Source: Armatimonadota bacterium
GTDB taxonomy: Bacteria; Armatimonadota; Zipacnadia; Zipacnadales; JABUFB01
Assembly (NCBI GenBank): GCA_013314775.1
Contig: JABUFB010000002.1
Location: forward strand, 308,797 to 372,796
Direction: 5' to 3'
Length of the DNA: 64,000 nucleotides
The notes under the pieces are model-generated. The model saw only the letters and a list, made by a program, of their open reading frames with translations, ran no database searches and was not told the origin of the DNA. This document shows, piece by piece, positions 25,043-34,385 of this stretch. Numbering within the stretch: position 1 is the stretch's first letter; every line of letters begins with the position of its first letter. A program made the translations under genes and the position numbers.

Positions 25043-27685
25043 ATGATGCGTTTGACTTGCGCCCTGATAGCCTCCGCCGCGCTCTGCGCCGCATGCGCCG
25101 AAACGGGTCTGGTCGCCCACTGGAGTTTCGATGAGGGGAGGGGGTCGGTGGTCGCGGATCTTAGCGGGAACGGTAACGACGGGACGGTTCATGATGCGAA
25201 GTTCGTGCAGAACACGGGCGGGTATTGCCTGGAGTTCAACGGGCAGACGAGCTACGTGGACTGCGGCGCAGGGCCGTCGTTGGACCTGGAGGGCGCACTC
25301 ACGCTTGAAGGCTGGGTCTTCCCGGCAGTGGCGCCCGATGCCGAGCCCGGAGTGTTCGGCAAGCATTTCCAGAGCTACCTGGTCACTTACTACCACGATG
25401 GCCAGTGCTGGGCATACATCAACGGCGGCGCCCACAATGTCCACGCTCCCCTGGGCGCGGGCGCGTGGCACCACGTCGCGTTCACCTTTGACGGCAAGCA
25501 TCTCAGCCTTTACGTGGACGGCAAGCTCGGGGCCAGCCGTAAGGCCGAATCCGAACGGGCGAACAAGTCGGGCAAGTTCCTGATCGGCTGCGTCATGGGC
25601 GACCCCGATGCGCCGGATCCCGCGTATACCCAGACATCGCACTTCCTGGGGATGATCGACGAAGTGCGCGTGTACAACCGCGCACTGGGCGCCGAGGAAG
25701 TGGCCGACCACGCTTCCCGGGAAGCGCCGCTGTCCGAGATCACTGAACCCTTCCGCAAAGTGGAGCGAGTGGCGCGGCTCATGGAGGGGAATTTGCGCGT
25801 GGACCTGGGCCCGCACGGGGAGTTCCAGGTGGATGCCAACCGCGAGAGCTACCTGGCCGAAAGCCGGTTCTCGTATCCGGGCGAGCGCATCGGCTGGAAG
25901 GTGCTGGGCGCAACAAAGGAGGAAGGCCAGGTCACCGGCAGTGTTGTGAAGCTGTCGCCGACCGAGGCCGAGGTGATGCTGCGGGGGAGCCTGTACGATA
26001 TCGTCCGCCGGATACGGCTGCACGATGGCCGGGTGAGTGTGCGGGATGAGCTGATCAACAGGACGGACGAGCCGCTTGGGCTGATGGTCAAGCACGATGT
26101 GACCTCGCGCCGGCGCTTCGAGTCCAGCTTCACACCGGGTGGTGCGGAGAACCCGACCTGTTTCATGCAGGGCTCGCGCGGGAGCCTGGGTCTGGTTATC
26201 GAGGACGACCTGTCGCGCCTGCGGCAGGAACCCGTTACAGGGCTGCGCACCAACCAGGTGAGCGTGCGCATGGGCAGCATGGCTTTGGACGCCGGCAAGA
26301 GACTGGTGTTCGAGTGGTCCCTGTGGCCGATGGCACGCGGCGCAGATTACCACGACTTCATCAATGCCGTGCGGCGTGAGTGGGGCGCCAACTACACGAT
26401 TGAGGGGCCCTTCGACTGGATCTTCATGACCAATCCGCTTCTGGACAAGCCCGAGGAACTGAAAGCCTACCTCCAACGCAAGCGCGTCAAGGTGATGGCG
26501 CTCAGCCCGTGGCTGGATTACGACCCGGGCAGCGAGGACCGGGTGTGGTCGCGCGAGGAATACCGACGGTATGCGCTCAAGGCAGTAAAGGCCTTGAAAG
26601 CAGCGGATCCGAATATTCTCTGCGTCGGCTGCATCGAGACCGACTGGGTAACCATCTACCCGGAGCAGATCCCGGGCGGCGACAAGCTGCCCCGCGCGGA
26701 CCAACGGGGCGGTGGGGGTCTGAGCGTTGAGCAAACCAGGATCATCGACGACGCGAAGCTGCCCTGGGCCGACAGCGTCAAGCGCGATCGCAACGGCACG
26801 CTGCAACTCGAGCTGTACATGCGCGGCGGCAAGCCCCAGACGGCGCTCTCTGTGTATCCCGCGGTGGGCAACTACCAGTACCAGTTCCTGATGGACCAGG
26901 TGAAGTTCCTGCTGGATGACCTCGGTCTCGACGGCTACTATATCGATGAGTTCAGCCAGGCCTGGAGTGACGGTATTCGCAGCTATCAGGGCTGGGATGG
27001 GGTCAGCGCCGAACTGGATATGGTCACTGGAGCGATCAAGCGGAGATTTGTGGACTGCGGCTACGCCGGGACGCAGGCGCGGGTGAATCTCGCGAAGTAC
27101 GCGCTGGATCGCGGCAAGATCGTCATCGCCAACACATACGCCACTGCGGCGGCAGAGCGTGGGCTTCCCGTGAACCGGTTCGCTGAGACCTGGGGCAGTT
27201 TCGACCCGATGTTGACCCCGGACGGCGAAAAGCCGCCTCTGCTGGCATCCCTGATGCGCAGCCATCTCGGGTCGATGATCGGGTTGGGGATACTCGGGCA
27301 CCCGGAGAAGCACGACACCGCGCGCCGGCTCATGAAGGCGGTCGTCACCTATCTGCGCCACGGCATGGTTTACTACCACTACTTCCTGGAAGACATCCCG
27401 CTGACGGGCGAGGGAAGTGGCGAGTACGGGCCGGTGAACCACATGTTCCCGATCACGCCGGTGGAACTGGGCGAGGGGTTCATCATTGGCAAGGAGCGCA
27501 CACTGACCTGCGTCTCCGGCAGGTACCGGTGGGCCGCGCTGGAAAAACCGAAGGTGCTCTTGTTTGATCTCGATGGCCGGCAAGTCGCCTGCGAGCCAGT
27601 CATGGAGCGCGAGGGGAATGGCTGGCGCATTGATCTGAAGTTGCGGGACTGGGCGCAGATCGCGGTGATCGAGGGCGGCGGGTAG
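25043..27685 (+). CDS. Secreted LamG-domain protein with glycosidase-like TIM barrel
   Basis: An 880-residue protein with a signal peptide (LTCALIASAALCAACA). Residues about 24-215 are a LamG/concanavalin domain ('GLVAHWSFDEGRGSVVADLS', 'WHHVAFTFDGKHLSLYVDG', 'GMIDEVRVYNRAL'). A beta-sandwich (about 240-450) precedes a barrel in which 'GPFDWIFMTNPLLDKPEELK', 'ILCVGCIETDW', 'LGLDGYYIDEFSQAW' and 'VIANTYATAAAERGLPVNRFAETWG' mark strand ends; Asp/Glu in 'YYIDEF' are plausible catalytic residues. The layout resembles GH66/GH101-like and DUF-type glycosidases; no exact family is claimed. GAGGA precedes the ATG at 25043. It converges with the sialidase-like gene 7 bases away. Confidence 0.72.
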   Translation: MMRLTCALIASAALCAACAETGLVAHWSFDEGRGSVVADLSGNGNDGTVHDAKFVQNTGGYCLEFNGQTSYVDCGAGPSLDLEGALTLEGWVFPAVAPDAEPGVFGKHFQSYLVTYYHDGQCWAYINGGAHNVHAPLGAGAWHHVAFTFDGKHLSLYVDGKLGASRKAESERANKSGKFLIGCVMGDPDAPDPAYTQTSHFLGMIDEVRVYNRALGAEEVADHASREAPLSEITEPFRKVERVARLMEGNLRVDLGPHGEFQVDANRESYLAESRFSYPGERIGWKVLGATKEEGQVTGSVVKLSPTEAEVMLRGSLYDIVRRIRLHDGRVSVRDELINRTDEPLGLMVKHDVTSRRRFESSFTPGGAENPTCFMQGSRGSLGLVIEDDLSRLRQEPVTGLRTNQVSVRMGSMALDAGKRLVFEWSLWPMARGADYHDFINAVRREWGANYTIEGPFDWIFMTNPLLDKPEELKAYLQRKRVKVMALSPWLDYDPGSEDRVWSREEYRRYALKAVKALKAADPNILCVGCIETDWVTIYPEQIPGGDKLPRADQRGGGGLSVEQTRIIDDAKLPWADSVKRDRNGTLQLELYMRGGKPQTALSVYPAVGNYQYQFLMDQVKFLLDDLGLDGYYIDEFSQAWSDGIRSYQGWDGVSAELDMVTGAIKRRFVDCGYAGTQARVNLAKYALDRGKIVIANTYATAAAERGLPVNRFAETWGSFDPMLTPDGEKPPLLASLMRSHLGSMIGLGILGHPEKHDTARRLMKAVVTYLRHGMVYYHYFLEDIPLTGEGSGEYGPVNHMFPITPVELGEGFIIGKERTLTCVSGRYRWAALEKPKVLLFDLDGRQVACEPVMEREGNGWRIDLKLRDWAQIAVIEGGG

Positions 27686-27692
27686 CGGTGCC

Positions 27693-28814
27693 TCAGGACC
27701 GCAGGCGCAGCCACTCAATATCGGTATCGTCAGGTTCCGGGCCGGAGTAGTAGACCACCAGCACGTCCCCGTCCGGCAGCTTCGCGGTTGCGGGCAGGCC
27801 CAGGGCGAAGGCGGCCATCTCGTCCCATGCGTCCTGCATCGACTGCATGCGCCGCTCGTGGCGCGGCCTGGCTTCGCACAGCAGCAGTTCGGTATCCTCC
27901 GGCCATGTGCGTCCCCCGTCGGAACTCAGGCGCGCCTTGATCGCCGGCGCTTCCGTGCGGTCGACATAGACCATCAGGATCCGGCCGTCATCCAGCAGCA
28001 CCGGCTGGGCAGGTTGCCCCGGAACTCCGGTGTCCCACAGAGCCGACCACGTTCGCCCCTGGTCCACCGATTCCCGCGCATGGATGTTCAGATAGGCGCA
28101 GGCGACGGTATCGTAGGTCCAGAACAGGTCAAGCATCCGGCCCGAGTCGAGCACTGCCGGGCGCTGGTCCCAGTAGAAGATACGGTTCGCCGGGTCCTTG
28201 CTGGTGAGCACATGCTCGGGCCACGTACGGCCCTGGTCGAGCGAAAACAGGAGCACCGACGCATGGTGCCACGGCTCGGGGTCCATGTAGGGCTTGTTGA
28301 GTTCAAACTGAGAGGCCCATGAGCCGTCGGGCAGGAGGAGAACCGGTCCGGTGGGCGGCGTGGGAATGTGGAAGGGGTCGGTGTCGATCAGCTCCGGTTC
28401 GGTCCAGGTCTGCCCCCCATCCGCTGATCGGGCCAGGAAGAGGCGGGAGTCCAGCAGCCCCTGGGTCTCCTCATTGAAGAAAGCCAGTTCAGGCTCGGAA
28501 TGGTCCACCCAATACACGAGCGCCAGCACATTTTCGCCGCCCAGAGCCGTGCAGAAAAGGGCGCGGAACAGCCCGGGCTTTCCGTCGACCAGCGGTGGTT
28601 CGAAAGGCGCAACGGGTCTGGACCAGGCCTTCCCCTGGTCGTCAGATATGCACAGCATCGCCCGCTGCCCGGCCATCTCCGCCTTCACCGGAGCAGCCCT
28701 GAAACCACAGAGCCAGCGCCCGGAAGGCAGCACGCAGATGCCCGGAAATGCCCGGCTCTCCGCTATTCCCTCGCGCTGCGTGCCCGCAACCGTTCCGCTG
28801 TCAATGATCTCCAT
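27693..28814 (-). CDS. Sialidase-like (BNR/Asp-box) six-bladed propeller protein
   Basis: A 373-residue protein with five Asp-box motifs S-x-D-x-G-x-[TA]-W: SDDQGKAW (57-64), SADGGQTW (130-137), SLDQGRTW (191-198), SVDQGRTW (249-256) and SSDGGRTW (297-304). This fits the exo-sialidase fold. An FR-like motif appears at 'FRAAP' (38-42). There is no signal peptide. Such proteins outside true sialidases act on varied glycans or have lost activity. It lies 42 bases downstream of the ThuA gene and probably shares its transcript. Confidence 0.82.
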   Translation of the reverse strand: MEIIDSGTVAGTQREGIAESRAFPGICVLPSGRWLCGFRAAPVKAEMAGQRAMLCISDDQGKAWSRPVAPFEPPLVDGKPGLFRALFCTALGGENVLALVYWVDHSEPELAFFNEETQGLLDSRLFLARSADGGQTWTEPELIDTDPFHIPTPPTGPVLLLPDGSWASQFELNKPYMDPEPWHHASVLLFSLDQGRTWPEHVLTSKDPANRIFYWDQRPAVLDSGRMLDLFWTYDTVACAYLNIHARESVDQGRTWSALWDTGVPGQPAQPVLLDDGRILMVYVDRTEAPAIKARLSSDGGRTWPEDTELLLCEARPRHERRMQSMQDAWDEMAAFALGLPATAKLPDGDVLVVYYSGPEPDDTDIEWLRLRS

Positions 28815-28856
28815 GATGCCTCCTGATACGTCGCGCGCCTGCCGCCAGGCCCCGGT

Positions 28857-29504
28857 TCACAGCTTTCCGCTGACCCAGTGAATGCCTCGAGAGAGAACCC
28901 GCTGGAAATTGGTGTCCTTCCAGGCCTTCGCGTCATGGCCGAGCTGCAGACAGAAGACCCGGGAAGCCCCGTACTGTCGGGTCCAGGCCAGGGAGCGCAT
29001 GCTGGGCTGATGCTCGGTGGTGAGCAGGACGTGACTGTCCTCGCCGGGCTCGGCCATGGTGTATGTCTCGTCGACCAGATCGAAGGGTGCCAGGCCCTCG
29101 GTGATGGGATGCGCACCATCGGCCACGTCCACCCGCAGCTGCTGGTCCACGAAGTATTTGAAGCCTCGGTCACGCAGCCCGGTGATCTCACCCCAGGGCT
29201 CCCAGTCGGGCCAGGCGAGAATCGCGTGGTGCAGCACCACGATACCCTGGCCTTTCTCGCTCAGGCTCAGGGGGGCATCTTCGACAGCACCCTTCGGCGG
29301 TGCGCCGGGGTGCATGTTGTAGAAGACCGCGGCGCCGTACTCTTCCCGACACTTGCCCCAGTCCAGGGCGAAGTTCTCCACGTCCTGGATATAGGCGTCG
29401 ATTCCCGGCAGCGCACGGAACAGGTGGTGGAAGCTGGGGACGTCGAAGGGGTGCACGCCGGTGACGACGGCGATCGGCAGGTCACACGAGCAGCAGTTGC
29501 TCAC
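28857..29504 (-). CDS. ThuA-domain protein
   Basis: A 215-residue single-domain protein with a class-I glutamine-amidotransferase-like fold of the ThuA family: 'IAVVTGVHPFDVPSFHHLF', 'DAYIQDVENFA', 'GQGIVVLHHAILAWPDW', 'HPITEGLAPFDLVDETY' and 'SRVFCLQLGHDAKAW'. The HPITEGL and HDxxxW phrases are typical of ThuA. The catalytic Cys of true amidotransferases is absent. ThuA is linked to disaccharide use in rhizobia and often accompanies Gfo/Idh/MocA enzymes. It probably leads the transcript that includes the sialidase-like gene. Confidence 0.85.
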   Translation of the reverse strand: MSNCCSCDLPIAVVTGVHPFDVPSFHHLFRALPGIDAYIQDVENFALDWGKCREEYGAAVFYNMHPGAPPKGAVEDAPLSLSEKGQGIVVLHHAILAWPDWEPWGEITGLRDRGFKYFVDQQLRVDVADGAHPITEGLAPFDLVDETYTMAEPGEDSHVLLTTEHQPSMRSLAWTRQYGASRVFCLQLGHDAKAWKDTNFQRVLSRGIHWVSGKL

Positions 29505-29568
29505 GGTTGGCCTCCTGACACTGGGCTTGCGTGGGTGGGCGCACGTGGAAAAGGTTCAACGCGACCGC

Positions 29569-29595
29569 AGGAGGAACCTGCATGGCCGAAGGATG
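29569..29595. promoter_or_regulatory. Weak copy of the recurrent motif
   Basis: AGGAGGAACCTGC (29569-29581) and CGAAGGATG (29587-29595), 26-52 bases before the GH32 start. It resembles the motif at 8276, 24902 and 47955 but is less well conserved. Confidence 0.25.
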
Positions 29596-29620
29596 AGACA
29601 GCGCATGTCATGGTGCTGGA

Positions 29621-31768
29621 ATGGTCTGTGATCGCCTGGACCGAAGGTCCGCCAACTGGTTCATCGGCCTCGCCGGTCTTCTGCTGGTGCTGCCGGCCTG
29701 CGGCGAGGACATCCTGATCGCCGACTTCGAAGGCGAAGATTACGGCAACTGGGTGGTGACCGGTGAGGCCTTCGGTCCCGGGCCGGCGAAGGGCACTCTA
29801 TCCGGCCAGATGCACGTCTCCGGTTACGAGGGCCGCTCGCTGGTGAACACGTTTTTCAAAGGCGACGGTACGGTGGGCACTCTCACTTCACCGGAGATCA
29901 CGATCCAGCGCCCCTTCATCTGCTTCCTGATCGGCGGCGGCAGACACCCCGGCAAAGCCTGCATGAACCTGCTGGTGGATGGACGGATCGCCCGCACCGC
30001 GACGGGCCCCAATGACAGGCCGGGCGGCACCGAGCGACTGCGCTGGTCCTGCTGGGATGTGCGGGAGTTCATGGGGAAGCAGGCTGTGATCGAGATCGTG
30101 GACAGCGCGCGGGGCACCTGGGGACATATCAATGTGGATCAAATTATCCAGACGGAGGAAGCGATCGTGTCTGAGCAGACCCGAGAAATGACCTTCGAGA
30201 GGCGGTACCTGAACCTCCCGGTGAAGAACGGCGCGCCGAAACAACAGGTGTCGCTCTCCATTGATGGCGCCGTAGTCCGAGAGTTCGAAATCGAACTTGC
30301 CCAGGGCGAACCGGACTTCTGGGTGTTCCTGGACCTCGCACCATTCCAGGGCAAGACCGGGACGCTCAGACTCTTGGACAAGCCGCGCGACTCCGTGGGG
30401 CTCGAGGCCGTGACCCAGGATGATGAGATCCGGGGCGCGGAGGACATGTACCGAGAACGCTACCGGCCGCAGTTCCACTTCACCTCACGGCGCGGCTGGA
30501 ACAACGACCCCAATGGCCTCGTGTACTTCGATGGCGAATACCATCTTTTCTACCAGCATAACCCCTATGGTTGGGGCTGGGGCAACATGCACTGGGGCCA
30601 TGCGGTGAGCCCGGACCTGGTGCACTGGCGCGAGGTGGGCATCGCCATCTACCCCCGCTGCTACGGCGACTGGGTTTTTTCGGGCAGCGCGGCCATTGAC
30701 TGGGAGAATACGTCGGGGTTCGGTGACGGGACCGTGCCGCCGATGATCGCCGCATATACCAGCACCGGGCGCGGGGAAGCTATCGCTTACAGCATTGATC
30801 GCGGTCGGACCTTCACCGACTACCAGGGCAACCCGGTGGTAAAGCACCGCGGGCGCGACCCGAAGATCATCCGGCACGAGGCATCCGGGCAGTGGGTCAT
30901 GGCGGTCTATGACGAGCAGCCGGTGGAGGGGAAGGATGAGCCCGCCCGGTGCATCGCCTTCTATACATCCCCGGACCTGAAAGACTGGACTTTCCAGAGC
31001 CGCATCGAGGGCTTCTACGAATGTCCGGAGCTATTCGAGATCGCGGTGGACGGCGACCCGAAAAACACCCGCTGGGTGGCTTACGGGGCCAGTGGAGAGT
31101 ACGCGGTCGGGCAGTTCGACGGCCGCGAGTTCACCGTCACCGACGGCAAGCACCGGTTCAACTTCGGCAACTGTTTCTACGCCTCTCAGACCTTCAATGA
31201 CATCCCGGCGGAAGATGGCCGCCGCATCCAGATCGCCTGGGGCACAATGTCCACACCGGGCATGCCCTTCAACCAGCTCATGATGTTCCCGGTGGAACTG
31301 ACGCTGCGCAGCACAGATGAGGGCTTGCGGCTATTCGCCAACCCGGTCCGGGAGATCGAGGCAATCCGCGGGAAGAGCCACCGTTTCGCGGACCTTGACC
31401 TGCGCGAGGAGAACCCGCTGGAGGAAATCAGCGGCGACCTGTTCGACATTGAGCTTGTGATCGATCCGGGTGATGCGCGCGAGATCGGCATGCTCATCCG
31501 GGGCGTTCCGGTTGCGTATGACTGCGGCAAGTCGGAACTGCACTGCCGGGGCGCCGCGGGGAAGCTGGAGCAGCAAGACGGAGCCATCAAGCTGCGAGCG
31601 CTGGTAGATCGGACAACGACTGAGTTGTTCGGGAACGACGGGGCGCTCTATATGCCCATCGGGGTCATCCCGCCCGACAACCAGCACGGGCTCGCGGTCT
31701 ACTCCATGGGCGGCACCGCACGGATCCGGTCTCTGGAAGTCCATGAGCTCAAATCGATCTGGGATTGA
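29621..31768 (+). CDS. GH32 fructan hydrolase (levanase/inulinase-type), probable lipoprotein
   Basis: A 715-residue enzyme that releases fructose from beta-fructans. GH32 motifs are intact: WNNDPNG with nucleophile Asp296, RDPK (412-415) with the transition-state Asp413, and ECPE (467-470) with acid/base Glu467. The N-terminus has a hydrophobic stretch ending LPAC (24-27), a lipobox, so it is probably lipid-anchored. Residues about 28-270 form a family-specific pre-domain with two beta-sandwich-like parts ('DILIADFEGEDYGNW'). The usual C-terminal sandwich ends the protein. There is little Shine-Dalgarno signal before the ATG, so the start is less certain. It is divergent from the ThuA gene. 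Confidence 0.93.
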   Translation: MVCDRLDRRSANWFIGLAGLLLVLPACGEDILIADFEGEDYGNWVVTGEAFGPGPAKGTLSGQMHVSGYEGRSLVNTFFKGDGTVGTLTSPEITIQRPFICFLIGGGRHPGKACMNLLVDGRIARTATGPNDRPGGTERLRWSCWDVREFMGKQAVIEIVDSARGTWGHINVDQIIQTEEAIVSEQTREMTFERRYLNLPVKNGAPKQQVSLSIDGAVVREFEIELAQGEPDFWVFLDLAPFQGKTGTLRLLDKPRDSVGLEAVTQDDEIRGAEDMYRERYRPQFHFTSRRGWNNDPNGLVYFDGEYHLFYQHNPYGWGWGNMHWGHAVSPDLVHWREVGIAIYPRCYGDWVFSGSAAIDWENTSGFGDGTVPPMIAAYTSTGRGEAIAYSIDRGRTFTDYQGNPVVKHRGRDPKIIRHEASGQWVMAVYDEQPVEGKDEPARCIAFYTSPDLKDWTFQSRIEGFYECPELFEIAVDGDPKNTRWVAYGASGEYAVGQFDGREFTVTDGKHRFNFGNCFYASQTFNDIPAEDGRRIQIAWGTMSTPGMPFNQLMMFPVELTLRSTDEGLRLFANPVREIEAIRGKSHRFADLDLREENPLEEISGDLFDIELVIDPGDAREIGMLIRGVPVAYDCGKSELHCRGAAGKLEQQDGAIKLRALVDRTTTELFGNDGALYMPIGVIPPDNQHGLAVYSMGGTARIRSLEVHELKSIWD

Positions 31769-32021
31769 TCGCGCGCGTCGTGAAAGACTCTGCGGTGAGC
31801 CCAGGGATGAAGACATTAGCCGGCGGTCATGGCTTCCGGGGCCGGCTATCCGCAGACGAAGTGTCCAATCCGTGGCAGCAGCGCCCCCCGGACACGCCGG
31901 CGAAGGCGGCGCTAGCGGGCCACCGACGGGACCGCAAAGATGTGCAGTCTCCGGGCCTGGGGCATGGCGCCCACACCGCCCGTACTGGCGTCCCGGCTCG
32001 GAATAACTCTGGAGATTGACG

Positions 32022-34385
32022 ATGATCATTCTGACGCTGATCCTTTTGCCGCTCACGTGCATATCGGTTTCCGCGCAGCCGTCGCTCTGGTTCACAAAGG
32101 CAGACCTGGCCTCCCTGCGCGCCCGGGTGGAGTCTGACCCGCACCGAGACCGCTGGAATGCCATTCTCTCGCAGGCCCGGGGCTACTGCACTCCTGGCGG
32201 GTCTTTTGCGGACCCGGAATCGATCGATAAGGACGCGGGCGACCCAAAACGTCCCCAGGTGCTGGGGCACTACTTCGGCCGGAAGCTCACCGACTGGACG
32301 GAGAGCATCGGGTTCGCTTACCAGTTGACGGGCGACGAGGCGCTGGGCAGGCACGGGGCGGCGATTATGGAAGCCGCCTGCCGCCTTATTCCGGTGACAC
32401 ACCCGGGCGTCGCGCAATCCTTCGCCGGAGCCAGAGGAGACATCGCCCACGGTCTCGCGGTGGGCTATGACTGGTTGGGCGAAGCGCTGAGCCCGGAACA
32501 AAAGGCCCTCTGGGCGGACACTGCAGCGGGGTATGTGGAGAACATCCTGGCGGAGGCCCACAAGGATGGCACGTGGTGGGTTCCGCATCACAATTTCGTG
32601 GGCGTCGCGGTCGGGGCCGCCGGCTGCCTGGCCCTGCAGTTGCGCGCATACCGGCCTGAACAAGCGCAGGGCTGGGTGGACGACTGCGCCGAACTCATCT
32701 CGCGCTGGCTGGACCAGGGCTTCGACGATCAGGGCGCGTACTTCGAGGGCACACTATACGCGGTCTATGGCCTGAGCAATGCCACGCTGTTTGCCGACGC
32801 ACTGCTGCGGAGTGGCGGCCCTGATCTATTCCCGCACCCAAAGCTCAAGCGCGTGTCCCACTACCTGGCGATGTCCCTCCTGCCCGGAGAGAGGGTCTTC
32901 GATGCCCGGAATGACGCGAACTACGCAGGCCTGAGCGATCCTGTGATCCTGCGCCTCGCCGGTGCCCATGACGACGGGCTGGCCCGCTGGCTGTGGGAGT
33001 ACTGCGGTGGCGGGAACTCGCCCTTTGCGGTGATCTGGGACAACGAGGTCGAGCCGCTGACGCCCGCGCAGGCAGGAGAGCCGCCGGCAGAGCACTTCCT
33101 CGGGCGCGGGCTCTGCGTGTTCCGCACAGGCTGGGATAAGGACGACGTGATGTTCGCCATCGAGGCCGGACCGTACTACAAGGTGACCCACAACCAGGCG
33201 GACAAGGGGCATATTACCTTGTACGGTCTCGGTGAACGCTGGGCCATCGATTCCGGCTACGGGAACAATCGCCAACCGGGTGGGCGTGACCAGACGGTGG
33301 CCCACAACTGCGTGCTCATCGACGGCGAGGGGCAAGCAATCTCCGGCGCCGGGGCGGGCACCAACGGGAAGATCGTGGCCTACTCGAACAGTGCCGAGTT
33401 CGGGTACGCACTGGCCGACGCAACCGAGGCCTACAACCGCAACAATCACGGCCAGCCCGGCGCCACGGTGGAGCACGCCCTGCGCCATGCGCTCTTCATT
33501 CGTCCCGGTCACGGCGCGCCGGCGTACTCAGTGGTCTTCGATGACATCGTGAAAGACGATGCAGCGCACGAGTTCACATGGCTGCTGCACTCCGGGCCGA
33601 ACATTGATGTCAAGCTGCGGGAATCCGGCGCGCTGCTGGTGCCCTTATCCGCGTCGGGCGATGGCTTCGTGGAGACCCCGGCTGCTGAGGCCGGGCGCGG
33701 GCATGTGACGTGGGAGTTCGAGGTGAAGCAGGGGGGCGAGTACGCCGTCTGGGCACGGGTGCGCGCGGCTGGTGAGGAGGCGGGCAAGTCGGACTCCTTT
33801 CTCGTGAGTGTGGACGGTGGCGCGCCGGTGGACTGGCACATGCCCAGCGCGCGCGACTGGACCTGGGGCCGCGTCAGCAAAGGCATCCGGTTCGAGAAGG
33901 TGACTTACACCCTCAATCCGGGCACGCACAGCCTGCGGTTCGCGACCCGCGAGCCCGGCGCGCAGGTAGACCGGATCATCGTCACCGCTGCGTCTCGCGA
34001 GGCCCTGACACTGGAGCAACTGGATTCCGAGATCGGATTCGAGGCTGAGAGTGGGGACGTCGTGGCGCCGATGCGGGTGGTGAATGTCGGCGGCGAGACT
34101 GACCAGCCGCGCATGGTCCTGGCGATCAGTGGGGACGGCCCGGCCAGGTTGGACCGCGACTTGTACGAGAGCCACCCGCGGCTCAAGGCGTCAGTGACTG
34201 CGGTCAACCCGGGGTTCGCGGCCGTGCTGGCGCCCCTGCCGGGGGGGACGCTGGAACCGGAGATCGAGTTCGCGCGCCCGGATGGCGCAGTGATTGTCAC
34301 CGTGCGCTGGCCGGGGCGCGAGGACACGATCACCTGGGACGGGCAGGGCACTGAATCGCCTTCGGTCAGTCTGCGCCCGCGCTGA
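32022..34385 (+). CDS. Secreted heparinase II/III-like protein with CBM-like insert
   Basis: A 787-residue protein with a signal peptide (MIILTLILLPLTCISVSA). The N-terminal part (about 30-330) is an alpha/alpha toroid ('TWWVPHHNFVGVAVGAAGCLA'). The C-terminal part from about 360 has the heparinase II/III beta-sheet signature 'THNQADKGHITLYGLGERWAIDSG' and 'AHNCVLIDGEG'. In that family a His and Tyr/Asn in such segments take part in glycan beta-elimination. A CBM-like unit near 545-660 ('YAVWARVRAAGEEAG', 'SLRFATREPGAQVDRIIV') is inserted before the end. GGAG precedes the ATG at 32022. It abuts the convergent URO-D-like gene with no gap. An acidic polysaccharide substrate is inferred. Confidence 0.8.
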   Translation: MIILTLILLPLTCISVSAQPSLWFTKADLASLRARVESDPHRDRWNAILSQARGYCTPGGSFADPESIDKDAGDPKRPQVLGHYFGRKLTDWTESIGFAYQLTGDEALGRHGAAIMEAACRLIPVTHPGVAQSFAGARGDIAHGLAVGYDWLGEALSPEQKALWADTAAGYVENILAEAHKDGTWWVPHHNFVGVAVGAAGCLALQLRAYRPEQAQGWVDDCAELISRWLDQGFDDQGAYFEGTLYAVYGLSNATLFADALLRSGGPDLFPHPKLKRVSHYLAMSLLPGERVFDARNDANYAGLSDPVILRLAGAHDDGLARWLWEYCGGGNSPFAVIWDNEVEPLTPAQAGEPPAEHFLGRGLCVFRTGWDKDDVMFAIEAGPYYKVTHNQADKGHITLYGLGERWAIDSGYGNNRQPGGRDQTVAHNCVLIDGEGQAISGAGAGTNGKIVAYSNSAEFGYALADATEAYNRNNHGQPGATVEHALRHALFIRPGHGAPAYSVVFDDIVKDDAAHEFTWLLHSGPNIDVKLRESGALLVPLSASGDGFVETPAAEAGRGHVTWEFEVKQGGEYAVWARVRAAGEEAGKSDSFLVSVDGGAPVDWHMPSARDWTWGRVSKGIRFEKVTYTLNPGTHSLRFATREPGAQVDRIIVTAASREALTLEQLDSEIGFEAESGDVVAPMRVVNVGGETDQPRMVLAISGDGPARLDRDLYESHPRLKASVTAVNPGFAAVLAPLPGGTLEPEIEFARPDGAVIVTVRWPGREDTITWDGQGTESPSVSLRPR

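Noticed and set aside
25025..27718. Long minus-strand open frame (897 codons)
   Set aside because: It lies opposite the LamG-glycosidase. The plus strand has signal peptide, LamG motifs and codon pattern; the minus frame is a GC-rich shadow.
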